NCBI RefSeq assembly: GCF_004421005.1
Contig: NZ_CP038026.1
Coordinates: 5,518,001 to 5,582,000 of the forward strand
DNA: 64,000 nucleotides
Source: Pseudoduganella plicata
GTDB lineage: Bacteria > Pseudomonadota > Gammaproteobacteria > Burkholderiales > Burkholderiaceae_D
Direction of reading: 5' to 3'
In this document: positions 16,514 through 28,694 of the stretch, in pieces
Layout of the letters: every line of letters starts with the position of its first letter
How positions within the stretch are numbered: the stretch's first letter is position 1
Made by a program: the position numbers and the translations under genes
Notes under the pieces: model-generated
Databases searched by the model: none
The model's input: the letters and a program-made list of their open reading frames with translations, nothing else
What the model was told of the DNA's origin: nothing

Positions 16514-18690
16514 CGTACCACCGTGAGGATCGCGGGCAGCGGTCCGGCCAGCATTTGCGCGATTGCGTCCTGCGACTGGGGCCGGCCCAGGAGGTAGCCC
16601 TGCGCCATGTCGCAGCCGTACTGTTCCAGCAAGGTCAACTGCTGTTCCGTCTCGACGCCCTCGGCCACCACCGCCATTTTCAGGCCATGGGCCATCGCGA
16701 TGATGGCACGGGTGATCGCCGCGTTTTCCGAGTCCTGCGGCAGGCCGCTGATGAAGCTCTTGTCGATCTTCAGCGCGCGCACGTCGAAGCGCTTCAGGTA
16801 ATTCATCGACGAGTAGCCGGTGCCGAAGTCGTCGATCGACAGGTAGATGCCGATCGCGCGCAGCGCTTCCAGCGTGGCCAGCGTGGCCAGCGCGTCGTCC
16901 ATCAGGGTGCCTTCGGTAAGCTCCAGCTCCAGCAGGCGCGGGTCCAGCTGCGTGTCGTTCAGTACCGACAGCACCGTCTGCGCCAGGTTCTCGTCCTTGA
17001 ACTGGCGCGCCGACAGGTTCACCGCCACGCGCACGGCGCGGCGGCACTGCTGGTGCCACGCGCGCGCCTGCAGGCACGCCGTGCGCAGCACCCATTCGCC
17101 GATCGGCACGATCAGGCCGGTCTCTTCGGCCAGCGGGATGAAATCGTTGGGCGCAATGATGCCGTACTCCGGGTGGCGCCAGCGCACCAGCGCCTCGACA
17201 CCCACCACCTGGGCGCTGCGCACGTCGATCTGCGGCTGGTACTGCAGATACAGCTCGTTGTTCTGCAGCGCGCGGCGCAGGCCCACTTCCAGCTTCACGT
17301 AGCTCATGATCTGCGTCGTCAGCGCGGAGCTGTACAGCTTGGCGTTGTTCTTGCCGCAGTTCTTGGCATGGTACATGGCCGTGTCGGCGAACTTCAGCAG
17401 CGACGTGCCGTCCTCGCCATCCTCGGGGTACAGCGAGATGCCGATGCTGGCGGTGACGAAAATCTCGTGCCCGTCCAGATGGAACGGCCGCCGCATCGTG
17501 TCCTTGACGCGGTGCGCCACATTGAGCGCATCCTGTACGTTGTCCAGGTCGGGAATGAGGATCGTGAATTCGTCCCCGCCCAGGCGCGCCAGGTTACCGC
17601 CGCCCGGTTGCGGCATGTCGCCCTGCGCCACCACGTCGCCCGGGCGGATGGTTTCATGCAGCCGTTCGGATACGACCTTCAGCAGCAGGTCGCCCACGTC
17701 GTGGCCCAGCGTATCGTTGATGCGCTTGAACGAATCGAGATCCATGAACAGGATGGCGAACTTGCGCCCGCCCAGGCGCGAACGGGTCAGTTCGTGCTCC
17801 AGCGTCTCCAGGAACGCCTGCCGGTTCGGGATGCCCGTCAGGCTGTCGCAGTAGGCCAGGCGGCGGATCTGCTCTTCCGTGCGTTTGCGTTCGCTGATGT
17901 CTCGCACCAGCCCCAGCACTTCGCCGGCGCCCGTGCTGACGAGGCGCGCCTCGAAGTGCTGCACGGCGTCGTCGCCCTCCAGCTCGTAGTCGACGGAGCG
18001 GATCATTCCCGTACGCAGCACGGTGTCGAGCTGCTCCAGCAGGCGGGTGGCGATGGCGTCCGGCAGTACGTCGCGCACGTGCCGGCCCACGCAGGGCTGC
18101 TGCGCGGGCGCCACGGCCTGATCGCCACACTGGCCGCCACGCCGTTCTCCATTGTAGCCCTGCTCGTAGTCGAGGTAGTAGCCGTCGGGGCTGAGGCGGA
18201 AAAACGTGTCCGGGATGGCCGCCAGCACGGCGCGGTTGTGCGCGTCGGCGATGCGCAGCCGGGCGATTGCGTCGCTGGCGCGCAGCACGTACAGCACCCG
18301 GTGGCCCAGGATCGGCCAGTTGATGGGTTTCGAGACGAAGTCGGTGGCGCCGCACTCGTAAGCCTGCGTCACCGCTTCCAGGTCATCGCCGCCCGTCACC
18401 ATGATGATGGGCACCGTCGTATTGCGCCCGCGTTCGCAGGCGCGGATGGCGCGGCAGACGGCAAAACCGTCCATCGACGGCATTTCGACATCGAGCAGGA
18501 CCAGGTCCGGCGTCGTCCGCTCGAAGCAGGCCACGGCCGCCGCGCCGTCCGCCGCCTCGATGCCGTCGAGGCCGACCTGCGCCAGCATCTCCAGCATCAG
18601 CAGACGCATGACGGGGTCGTCGTCGGCCACCAGCACCGTGCCGCGGGAAGTGGGCGGCTCCGCCCGCACTGCTGCCCGAACTACGCTCAT
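16510..18690 (-). CDS. Response regulator with PAS, GGDEF and EAL domains
   Basis: 726 aa. Receiver domain (about 18-140; VLVADDDP and LVLLDVEMPSMDG), PAS (about 150-275, beginning AVLAAIPDTFFRLSPDG), GGDEF (RLGGDEFTIL, canonical) and EAL (VEALVRW; SIDDFGTGYSS; canonical). It should make and/or degrade c-di-GMP under control of phosphorylation. A Gly/Pro-rich insert (GDMPQPGGGN) precedes the GGDEF signature. Its ATG follows directly after the TAA of the hybrid kinase gene, so the kinase is the obvious partner (inference). Confidence 0.95.
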   Translation of the reverse strand: MSVVRAAVRAEPPTSRGTVLVADDDPVMRLLMLEMLAQVGLDGIEAADGAAAVACFERTTPDLVLLDVEMPSMDGFAVCRAIRACERGRNTTVPIIMVTGGDDLEAVTQAYECGATDFVSKPINWPILGHRVLYVLRASDAIARLRIADAHNRAVLAAIPDTFFRLSPDGYYLDYEQGYNGERRGGQCGDQAVAPAQQPCVGRHVRDVLPDAIATRLLEQLDTVLRTGMIRSVDYELEGDDAVQHFEARLVSTGAGEVLGLVRDISERKRTEEQIRRLAYCDSLTGIPNRQAFLETLEHELTRSRLGGRKFAILFMDLDSFKRINDTLGHDVGDLLLKVVSERLHETIRPGDVVAQGDMPQPGGGNLARLGGDEFTILIPDLDNVQDALNVAHRVKDTMRRPFHLDGHEIFVTASIGISLYPEDGEDGTSLLKFADTAMYHAKNCGKNNAKLYSSALTTQIMSYVKLEVGLRRALQNNELYLQYQPQIDVRSAQVVGVEALVRWRHPEYGIIAPNDFIPLAEETGLIVPIGEWVLRTACLQARAWHQQCRRAVRVAVNLSARQFKDENLAQTVLSVLNDTQLDPRLLELELTEGTLMDDALATLATLEALRAIGIYLSIDDFGTGYSSMNYLKRFDVRALKIDKSFISGLPQDSENAAITRAIIAMAHGLKMAVVAEGVETEQQLTLLEQYGCDMAQGYLLGRPQSQDAIAQMLAGPLPAILTVVR

Positions 18691-21579
<2,889 letters not shown>

Positions 21580-21738
21580 AGCCGGCGCCGGTTGGTGAAC
21601 CCGTTTTTTCCGATAATGATTCCATCCGGAAAAATATAAATGTTCGGATTTCCGACGCTTTGATCTGGCTCTACTTTTCGGGGGACTGATATCCGCTTTC
21701 GGCTGGTTGCAAAAGCGATGTCTGTCTCCCAAAAACGG

Positions 21739-22820
21739 CGCTGTGCCCCGGTCAGAAGGAACTTCCTGACTCGACATTTGTCATACCTCCGTAGATAACG
21801 ACGGAGGGAAAAATGGACGCGCAGGAATTCATCGCCGGCAAAGCGCTGTTCGCTCCCTGGCTTACCAGGCTGTCCGGTGGCCAGGTCGAAGAGATGAAAG
21901 CAGAGTTGGCGCAATGCACGTCGCTGGCCGACTGTATCGCCATCATTGAAGAGCGCGGCGCAAAAACACGCGCCTGCCCTTACTGCGACGGGACAACGTT
22001 GTACCGCCATGGCGTCTACTACGGGCTGCAGCGCTATCGGTGCCGGCAGTGCCGCCGGTCGTTCAACGCACTTACCAATACACCGCTCGCCTTCATCCGC
22101 CTGCGCGAAAAATGGCTGCCGTTCCTGCGGTGCATGCTCGATTCGATGACGGTACGGGCGGCAGCCGATGCCATCGGGATTCATCGCAACACCAGTTTCC
22201 GCTGGCGGCACCGCTTTCTCGCGATGGCCAAGGATGACCGGCCGAAGCCCCTGGGCGGGATGGTCGAGGTCGACGAAACCTATCTGCTGGAGTCCCAGAA
22301 GGGCTCGCGGCACCTGACCCGGCCGGCACGGCGGCGTGGCGGCAAGGCCAGCCGACGCGGCATCAACAGCGAGCATGACTGTATCGTGATTGCCCAGGCC
22401 CGAAGTGGTCCGACGTGTGACTTCGTGACTGGACGGGGTCCAGTGACCGCGGCCCAGCTGCACGGCTGCTTGCCGCCGGTACTGGCAGCCAGTGCGATCC
22501 TCGTTACCGACAGCGCGGCCGCATACAGGGCATTTGCACGTGACGCCAAGGTTGAGCACAGGACGGTGAATCTGCGCCGTGGCATTCGCGTGGCGGATCT
22601 CATCCACGTGCAGCACGTGAACAACTATCACAGCCGCTTCAAGAACTGGCTGTTGCGCTTCCACGGTGTGGCCAGTCGCTACCTGCCACACTACCTGGGC
22701 TGGCTACATGAGCTGGGCTGCCGACGTATTTCTGCGCCGCAGCAGTTCCTGAGAGCAGCCCTATTGCCTGCGGGAACCTGATGCCGAAGGCACAGTTCAC
22801 GGTGACCGGGTGACAGCGCC
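21739..22820 (+). mobile_element. IS1595-family insertion sequence, about 1082 bp
   Basis: The ends pair as GGCGCTGTGCCCCGGTCA (left) and GGCGCTGTCACCCGGTCA (right, read inward), 16 of 18 identical. The flanks CCAAAAAC and AAAAAAAC agree at six of eight positions, consistent with a decayed 8-bp target duplication or with insertion beside an A-tract. It contains one intact transposase gene. It lies upstream of the hybrid kinase and just beyond the 3' end of ybdD. Confidence 0.75.
21813..22781 (+). CDS. IS1595 family transposase (ISXO2-like domain)
   Basis: 322 aa. GGAGGG lies 6 bases before the ATG. The N-terminal zinc ribbon reads CPYCDGTTLYRHGVYYGLQR then CRQCRRSFNALTNTP. It is followed by a helix-turn-helix (AADAIGIHRNTSFRWRHRFL) and the DDE-type ISXO2 domain: GGMVEVDETYL, VTDSAAAYRAF and HVQHVNNYHSRFKNWL. 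The final Asn-rich motif replaces Glu as is usual in the ISXO2/IS1595 group. It appears intact. Confidence 0.93.
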   Translation: MDAQEFIAGKALFAPWLTRLSGGQVEEMKAELAQCTSLADCIAIIEERGAKTRACPYCDGTTLYRHGVYYGLQRYRCRQCRRSFNALTNTPLAFIRLREKWLPFLRCMLDSMTVRAAADAIGIHRNTSFRWRHRFLAMAKDDRPKPLGGMVEVDETYLLESQKGSRHLTRPARRRGGKASRRGINSEHDCIVIAQARSGPTCDFVTGRGPVTAAQLHGCLPPVLAASAILVTDSAAAYRAFARDAKVEHRTVNLRRGIRVADLIHVQHVNNYHSRFKNWLLRFHGVASRYLPHYLGWLHELGCRRISAPQQFLRAALLPAGT

Positions 22821-22874
22821 AAAAAAACAGCCCGGGCGCTCGCGCGGCCAGGCCGTTCCTCGGTCAAGGGCCGC

Positions 22875-23075
22875 TCAGCAGCAGCCGCCCCGCTTGCCGG
22901 CGCCGCCGTAGCGGGCCTCCTGCCGTTCGCGGAAGAATTCCTCGTACGTCATGATCGGCTTGTCGGGGTGGTTGGCCTCGCAATGCGCGACGTACGTGTC
23001 GTACTCCGGCAGGCCGCACATCAGCCGCATGCTCTGCCCCAGGTAGCGGCCCGCCTTGACGATTTCGTCGAACAT
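22875..23075 (-). CDS. ybdD: YbdD/YjiX family protein (CstA partner)
   Basis: 66 aa. Short cytoplasmic protein with the family core AGRYLGQSMRLMCGLPEYDTY and MTYEEFFRERQEARYG, ending in a GGCC cysteine tail. Members are almost always encoded immediately after cstA and are required for pyruvate uptake by that permease class. The ribosome site AAGGAG overlaps the cstA stop codon, showing tight coupling. The next feature downstream is the IS1595 element. Confidence 0.93.
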   Translation of the reverse strand: MFDEIVKAGRYLGQSMRLMCGLPEYDTYVAHCEANHPDKPIMTYEEFFRERQEARYGGAGKRGGCC

Positions 23076-23085
23076 CGCGTTCTCC

Positions 23086-25140
23086 TTACTGGGCCGGCAT
23101 CAGCTGTGCCGGCGTTTCCTTGTGGGTGGGGCGCGCCGCGGCGCGCGCCTGCATGGCGGTGCGCACGCCGAACACCAGCACGGACAGCACGACGACGATA
23201 AAGAAGCCGGCCAGCGACGCGTTGACGTAGTCGTTGAAGATCACCTGCTGCATCTGGTCGAGCGACTTGGCCGGGGCCAGCACTTCGCCCTTGGCCAGCG
23301 CCGCCGAGTACTTGTCGGCGTGCGCCAGGAAGCCGATCTTCGGATTGGCGTCGAACATCTTCTGCCAGCCGGCCGTCAGGGTGCACAGCAGCAGCCAGAT
23401 CGTTGGCACGATGGTGACCCACGCGTACTTGGCCCGCTTCATCTTGAACAGCACGACGGTCGCCAGGATCAGCGCGATACCGGCCAGCATCTGGTTGGCG
23501 ATGCCGAACAGCGGCCACAGGGTATTGATGCCGCCCAGCGGATCGACGACGCCCTGGTACAGGAAGTAACCCCACGCCGCCACGCACAGCCCCGTGGCCA
23601 GCAGGCTGGCGAACACGTTTTCCGTCTGTTTCAGCGCCGGCACGAAGGCGCCCAGCAGATCCTGCAGCATGAAGCGGCCGGCGCGGGTGCCCGCGTCGAC
23701 GGCGGTCAGGATGAACAGCGCCTCGAACAGGATGGCGAAGTGGTACCAGAACGCCATCATGGCCTGGCCGCCGATCACGCTCGACAGGATGTGCGCCATG
23801 CCGACGGCCAGCGTCGGTGCGCCGCCGGCGCGCGAGATGATGGTGTGCTCGCCCACGTCCTTGGCCGTCTGCGTCAGCATTTCCGGCGTCACGTAGAAGC
23901 CCCACTGCGAGATCGCATGGGCCGCCGATTCGGCCGTCGTGCCGATCAGCGCGGCCGGGGAGTTCATCGCGAAGTAGACACCCGGCTCGATGGTGGACGC
24001 GGCCACCAGCGCCATGATGGCGACAAAGGACTCCATCAGCATCGCGCCGTAGCCGATGAAGCGGGCATGCGTTTCGTTCTCGATCATCTTCGGCGTGGTG
24101 CCCGACGAGATCAGCGCGTGGAAGCCCGAGACGGCGCCGCAGGCAATGGTGATGAACAGGAACGGGAACAGGTTGCCCGTCCAGACGGGACCCGTGCCGT
24201 CGATGAATTTCGTCACCGACGGCATTTTCAGCATCGGCGCGACGATGACGATGCCGACGGCCAGCGCCACGATGGTACCGATCTTGAGGAACGTGGACAG
24301 GTAGTCGCGCGGCGCCAGCAGCAGCCAGACGGGCAGCACGGAGGCGACGAAGCCGTAGCCGATCAGCATCCACGTCAGTTCCGTGCCCGTGAAGTTGAAC
24401 ATGGCGCCCCACACGGCGTGCTCCTGCACGTACTGGCCGCCGAAGATGGCCAGCATCAGCAGCACGAAACCGATGATCGACACTTCGCCGATGCGGCCCA
24501 CGCGGAGATAGCGCGAGTACAGGCCCATGAAGATGGCGATGGGGATCGTCGCCATGACGGTAAACGTGCCCCACGGCGAACCGGTCAGGGCCTTCACCAC
24601 GATCAGCGCCAGCACGGCCAGGATGATCACCATGATCATGAAGGTGCCGAACAGCGCGATGGTGCCGGGGATGGGGCCCAGTTCGGACTTGATCAGGTCA
24701 CCCAGCGAGCGGCCGTCGCGGCGCATCGACAGGAACAGCACGAAGAAGTCCTGCACGGCGCCGGCAAACACGACGCCGGCCAGGATCCACAGCATGCCGG
24801 GCAGGTAGCCCATCTGCGCGGCCAGCACCGGGCCGACCAGCGGGCCGGCACCGGCGATCGCGGCGAAGTGGTGCCCGAACAGCACGTTCTTGTTGGTGGG
24901 GACGTAATCGAGGCCGTCGTTGTGGCGGATCGCCGGTGTCATGCGCCGCGGGTCGAGCTGCATGACGTCGCGCGCAATGTACAGGCTGTAGAAGCGGTAG
25001 GCGATCAGGTAGACGCAGACGGCCGCGATGACGATCCAGATGGCGCTGATCGGTTCTCCGCGCTTCAGGGCGATGACACCGAGCGCCCCGGCGCCGGCCA
25101 GCGACAGTGCCGCCCAGCCCAGTTTCTTCGTTAAATTCAT
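23086..25140 (-). CDS. cstA: Carbon starvation protein A, peptide/pyruvate permease
   Basis: 684 aa from MNLTKKLGW, preceded by GGAGG 4 bases upstream; a longer frame without a ribosome site is rejected. About 16-18 hydrophobic segments span the protein. Signatures include LDPRRMTPAIRHNDGLDYVP, FGHHFAAIAGAGPLVGPVLA and ISSGTTPKMIENE. CstA/BtsT-family permeases import pyruvate or peptides during carbon limitation. It is divergent from a sCache histidine kinase/NarL regulator pair that may control it. Confidence 0.96.
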   Translation of the reverse strand: MNLTKKLGWAALSLAGAGALGVIALKRGEPISAIWIVIAAVCVYLIAYRFYSLYIARDVMQLDPRRMTPAIRHNDGLDYVPTNKNVLFGHHFAAIAGAGPLVGPVLAAQMGYLPGMLWILAGVVFAGAVQDFFVLFLSMRRDGRSLGDLIKSELGPIPGTIALFGTFMIMVIILAVLALIVVKALTGSPWGTFTVMATIPIAIFMGLYSRYLRVGRIGEVSIIGFVLLMLAIFGGQYVQEHAVWGAMFNFTGTELTWMLIGYGFVASVLPVWLLLAPRDYLSTFLKIGTIVALAVGIVIVAPMLKMPSVTKFIDGTGPVWTGNLFPFLFITIACGAVSGFHALISSGTTPKMIENETHARFIGYGAMLMESFVAIMALVAASTIEPGVYFAMNSPAALIGTTAESAAHAISQWGFYVTPEMLTQTAKDVGEHTIISRAGGAPTLAVGMAHILSSVIGGQAMMAFWYHFAILFEALFILTAVDAGTRAGRFMLQDLLGAFVPALKQTENVFASLLATGLCVAAWGYFLYQGVVDPLGGINTLWPLFGIANQMLAGIALILATVVLFKMKRAKYAWVTIVPTIWLLLCTLTAGWQKMFDANPKIGFLAHADKYSAALAKGEVLAPAKSLDQMQQVIFNDYVNASLAGFFIVVVLSVLVFGVRTAMQARAAARPTHKETPAQLMPAQ

Positions 25141-25307
25141 GTTTCCTCCAATGGTGGTGCTGCCAGCCGCCGGCGATGCCATCGGTCTGCGCGCAACTTA
25201 TCGGCAGTATTCACGACATGTATAACTGTCACAAGCGCAGCACTACGCAGTCGATCTCGGTAGTATTACGTAGAACCCGCGGGATGCGCGCAACGTACAA
25301 TCGCGGC

Positions 25308-26666
25308 ATGAAACTGCGCCAGAAAGTCATCTTCCTCGCCATCACGCCGCTCATTCTCGCGCTGTGCGCCATCGCGCTGGCCGTGCGCCACCAGTCCAAC
25401 CTGCTGGCGCAGCAGCAGAAGGCCGCCATCGAGCAGGCGTACCTGGCCAGCAAGGAAGCGGAGCTGAAGCATTACGTCACGCTGGCGCTGCATTCGGTGG
25501 CGCACCTGTCCGGGTCGGGCCGCAACGATCTCGCCACCATGGACGAGGCCAAGCGCATCCTGTCCACGCTGTCCTTCGGCGACGACGGCTATTTCTTTGT
25601 CTACGACATGCACGGCAGGAGCCTGATGCACCCGCGCCAGCCGGAGCTCGTGGGCCGCAACCTGTACGACATGAGGGATGGCGCGGGCAATCCGACCATC
25701 CGGCGGCTGCTGGCGCGCGCCCGCGCGGGCGGCGGGCTGGAGCGTTATACGTGGGTCAAGCCGTCCACGCACAAGGAGGTGGCCAAGCTGGGGTACGTCA
25801 TCCCGGTGACGCAGTGGGGCTGGATGCTGGGCACGGGCATTTACCTGGACGACGTCGAGCGGGCGCTGGCGCGGATCGACGCCCAGCAGCGCGGCAATAT
25901 CCATAACACGATGCTGTGGATCGCCGGGATCGCGATCCTGTCGGCGCTGGCCGTCGGCGTCTCGGGCCTGGCGCTGAACGTCAGCGAATCGCGCGTGGCG
26001 GACGCCAAGCTGAAGGCGCTGGCGCAGCGCGTCGTCGAATCGCAGGAAGAGGAGCGGGCACGCCTGTCGCGCGACCTGCACGATGGCATCAGCCAGTGGC
26101 TGGTGTCCATCAAGCTGCAGATCGAGGCGGGCATCGTGCGCTTGTCCGGCGCCGCGCCGCAAACGGAAAAGGCGGTCACGATGTTCGAGCACACGGCCGA
26201 ACAGCTCAACAAGGTGCTGGGCGAAGTGCGCCGCATCTCGCACAACCTGCGCCCGGCGGTGCTGGACGATATCGGCCTCGCCGCCGCGCTGGCGCACCTG
26301 GCCGGCGAATTCCAGCAGAACAGCGGCATGCCCGTGCAGTTCACGGCGAGGGGCAGCACGGACCGGCTGCCCGATGTCGCCAACACGGTGCTGTTCCGCA
26401 TCGCCCAGGAAGCGCTGACCAATATCGAGCGGCACGCCCACGCCAGCCGCATCGCGGTGGCGCTGACGGGCGAGGACGGCAGCGTCACGCTGGCCATCAG
26501 CGACGACGGCGTCGGCTTCGACACGGCCGACATCGCGCAGCACCCGCAGCGCGGCATCGGACTGCGCAACATGATGGAGCGGATGGAGTCGATCGGCGGG
26601 CGCTTCGAGCTGATGTCCGGGGCCGATGGCACCGTCGTGCGCGCCCACGTGGAAAACGGAAAATAA
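25308..26666 (+). CDS. Sensor histidine kinase, single-Cache, NarL type
   Basis: 452 aa from MKLRQKVIFLAITP; an ATG 24 bases upstream is an alternative. Membrane segments at about 8-27 and 203-223 enclose a sCache_2 domain (about 33-190; GDDGYFFVYDMHGRSLMHP, YVIPVTQWGWMLGTGIYLDD), a fold that binds small carboxylates. HisKA_3 follows with H258 in SRDLHDGISQ, then HATPase_c (NIERHAHAS, GIGLRNMMERME). A TACAAT box sits six bases before the ATG with no Shine-Dalgarno, suggesting a leaderless mRNA. It is directly followed by its regulator and divergent from cstA. Confidence 0.93.
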   Translation: MKLRQKVIFLAITPLILALCAIALAVRHQSNLLAQQQKAAIEQAYLASKEAELKHYVTLALHSVAHLSGSGRNDLATMDEAKRILSTLSFGDDGYFFVYDMHGRSLMHPRQPELVGRNLYDMRDGAGNPTIRRLLARARAGGGLERYTWVKPSTHKEVAKLGYVIPVTQWGWMLGTGIYLDDVERALARIDAQQRGNIHNTMLWIAGIAILSALAVGVSGLALNVSESRVADAKLKALAQRVVESQEEERARLSRDLHDGISQWLVSIKLQIEAGIVRLSGAAPQTEKAVTMFEHTAEQLNKVLGEVRRISHNLRPAVLDDIGLAAALAHLAGEFQQNSGMPVQFTARGSTDRLPDVANTVLFRIAQEALTNIERHAHASRIAVALTGEDGSVTLAISDDGVGFDTADIAQHPQRGIGLRNMMERMESIGGRFELMSGADGTVVRAHVENGK

Positions 26667-27284
26667 ATGATCAGGATATTGCTGGTGGACGACCACCCGC
26701 TCGTGCGCGACGGCCTGCGTGCCAGGCTCGAAGCAGTGCCCACGTTCGACGTGGTGGGCGAGGCGGGCAGCGCGCAGGAGGCGCTCGATGTTGCGCACTT
26801 GCTGAGGCCAGACCTCGTGCTGATGGACATAAACATGCGCGGCACCAACGGCATCGAAGCGACGGCCGCGTTCCGCGCCCAGTGCCCGGCCATTGCTGTG
26901 TTGATCCTGTCCATGCACGACAAGCAGGAATACGTGGCGCAGGCCATGGCCGCCGGCGCGCGCGGCTATGTGCTGAAGGATGCACCGGGCAAGGACATCG
27001 TGGTGGCCATCGAGACGGTGATGTCGGGCGGGATTTACTACAGCGCCGCGCTGGCGAACCAGCTGGGCCGGCCGCAGACGGGCCAGGACGAAGCGCTGAC
27101 GACGCGCGAAAAGCAAGTGCTGCGCCATATCGCCAACGGCGAATCGAACAAGCAGATCGCACGCGAACTGGACCTGTCGGTGCGCACCGTCGAAACGCAC
27201 CGGCTGAACATCAAACGCAAGCTGGGCATCGAGGGGCAGGCCGAACTGATCAAGTACGCCGTCCAGCACGCGCGCGAGCTGTAA
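26667..27284 (+). CDS. NarL/LuxR-type response regulator
   Basis: 205 aa. Receiver domain with LLVDDHPLVRDGL and D54 in LVLMDINMRGTNGIE; the C-terminal LuxR helix-turn-helix reads TTREKQVLRHIANGESNKQI then SVRTVETHRLNIKRKLGI. The ATG abuts the TAA of the kinase gene. It likely activates cstA-ybdD across the divergent spacer in response to the kinase's ligand (inference from gene order). Confidence 0.95.
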   Translation: MIRILLVDDHPLVRDGLRARLEAVPTFDVVGEAGSAQEALDVAHLLRPDLVLMDINMRGTNGIEATAAFRAQCPAIAVLILSMHDKQEYVAQAMAAGARGYVLKDAPGKDIVVAIETVMSGGIYYSAALANQLGRPQTGQDEALTTREKQVLRHIANGESNKQIARELDLSVRTVETHRLNIKRKLGIEGQAELIKYAVQHAREL

Positions 27285-27534
27285 AGACTGCAAACTGGGC
27301 ACAGTGTCAACTGTCGATGAGTTAACCGTTGCGTGTGGTGGACAGATGTTGGCCGGCACAGTTGTTGCTCATCCGTGTGCTCATGTACACAAGGCAATTT
27401 CTGCTATATTCCAGAACCGCGATATTTTCCTTTCTGAAAGTTCCAGGCAGGGGGCGGCGCTACAGAAATCCAGTTTCCGTCCGCTAATAGCATACCCAGG
27501 TGCAGAAAAGCCTTACCGCCTTATCGAGATAGCA

Positions 27535-28694
27535 ATGTGTGCTGACCAAAGTTCGTTCCCGCTGGCAGGACTGGAAGCCGTGGCAAATGCCCAGCACCAG
27601 TGGGTGGCGCTCGCCATGACGCCGGCGTCGGGCGCCGGCTCGTGGCAGACGCTGCTGACATTGCTGTCCTATCCCGATGTGGGCGCCGCGCTGGCGCCGC
27701 TCGACACCATCGTCACGCTGGACGAACCGCTGCGCCTGCAGGACGAACACATGGCCGCGCTGCCAGCCGGCCGCGTGGTGCTGCGCATCCCTCGGCCGTG
27801 CTGGCCGATGCGGCGGTCCGCAAGCACTGTGCGAAGCTGGTGGAGCAGGGCTATCGCATCATTTCCGACGGCGAACCCGGTGTGCACGGCACCGAAGCGG
27901 GCGTGCGCGGCGTGACGAGCGACAGCGCCGTCGCGCTGCCGTCCGCGCTGGCGCTGATGAGCCTTCCCGGCCCGCACTGGGCGCGCAACGTGCCCGGCGC
28001 CGCGCGGCTGGCCGTCTGCCGCGCCGCCGGGATGCACTGGTTCAGCGGGCCGTACGAACGCGAGACGTCACCGCAGACGGGCGACGGCACGTCGCGCAAG
28101 CGCCTGCTGGCGCTCCTTGGCCTGCTGGCGCGCGACGCCGATTCGCCCGAACTGGAAACGATCCTGAAGCAGGACCCGGCGCTGTCGTACCACCTGCTCA
28201 AACTCGTCAACTCGGCCGCCTTCGCGCTGTCCGCTCCCGTGCACAACTTCGGCCAGGCCATCAACATGCTGGGCCGGCGCCAGTTGCAGCGCTGGCTGCA
28301 GCTGCTCCTGTACGCGCGCCAGCAGGACGACAGCACGGCCCACCTGCTGCTGCCGCTGGCCGCGCTGCGCGCCGCGCAGATGGAGGTGCTGTGCCGCCAG
28401 CAGGGCGGCGACCGCGACCGGCAGGACATGGCGTTTGTCGTCGGCGTGTTTGCACTGCTCGACGTGCTGCTGGGGATGCCGATGCCGGAAATCGTCGGCG
28501 CCCTGCACCTGGACGCCGACGTGGCCGCCGCGCTGGTAGACCGTGCCGGTCCGTTCGGGCAGCTGCTGGCGCTGGTGGAGCAGCCGATTCCCGATGCGGC
28601 GCGGCTGGCCGCATTGGGCCTCACGCCTGAAGGCTTCTGGCAAAGCCAGTTGCAGGGTTATCACTGGGCCATCCAGGTCAGCAGGAATCTCTGA
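27535..28694 (+). pseudogene. EAL-like/HDOD (YuxH-type) protein gene with a frameshift
   Basis: Two overlapping frames join into one protein of about 385 aa. The first runs from ATG 27535 (MCADQSSFPLAG) to about LPAGRVVLRIP. The second resumes at SAVLADAAVRKHCAKLVEQG and continues to the stop. Loss of one base near 27790 (ATCCCTCGG) explains the break. The N-terminal part is a vestigial EAL fold without catalytic residues. The C-terminal HDOD domain contains ILKQDPALSYHLLKLVNS and INMLGRRQLQRWLQLLL. Such proteins usually scaffold signalling. The stop overlaps the start of the next gene (TGATG). It is either a real pseudogene or a sequencing error. Confidence 0.75.
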
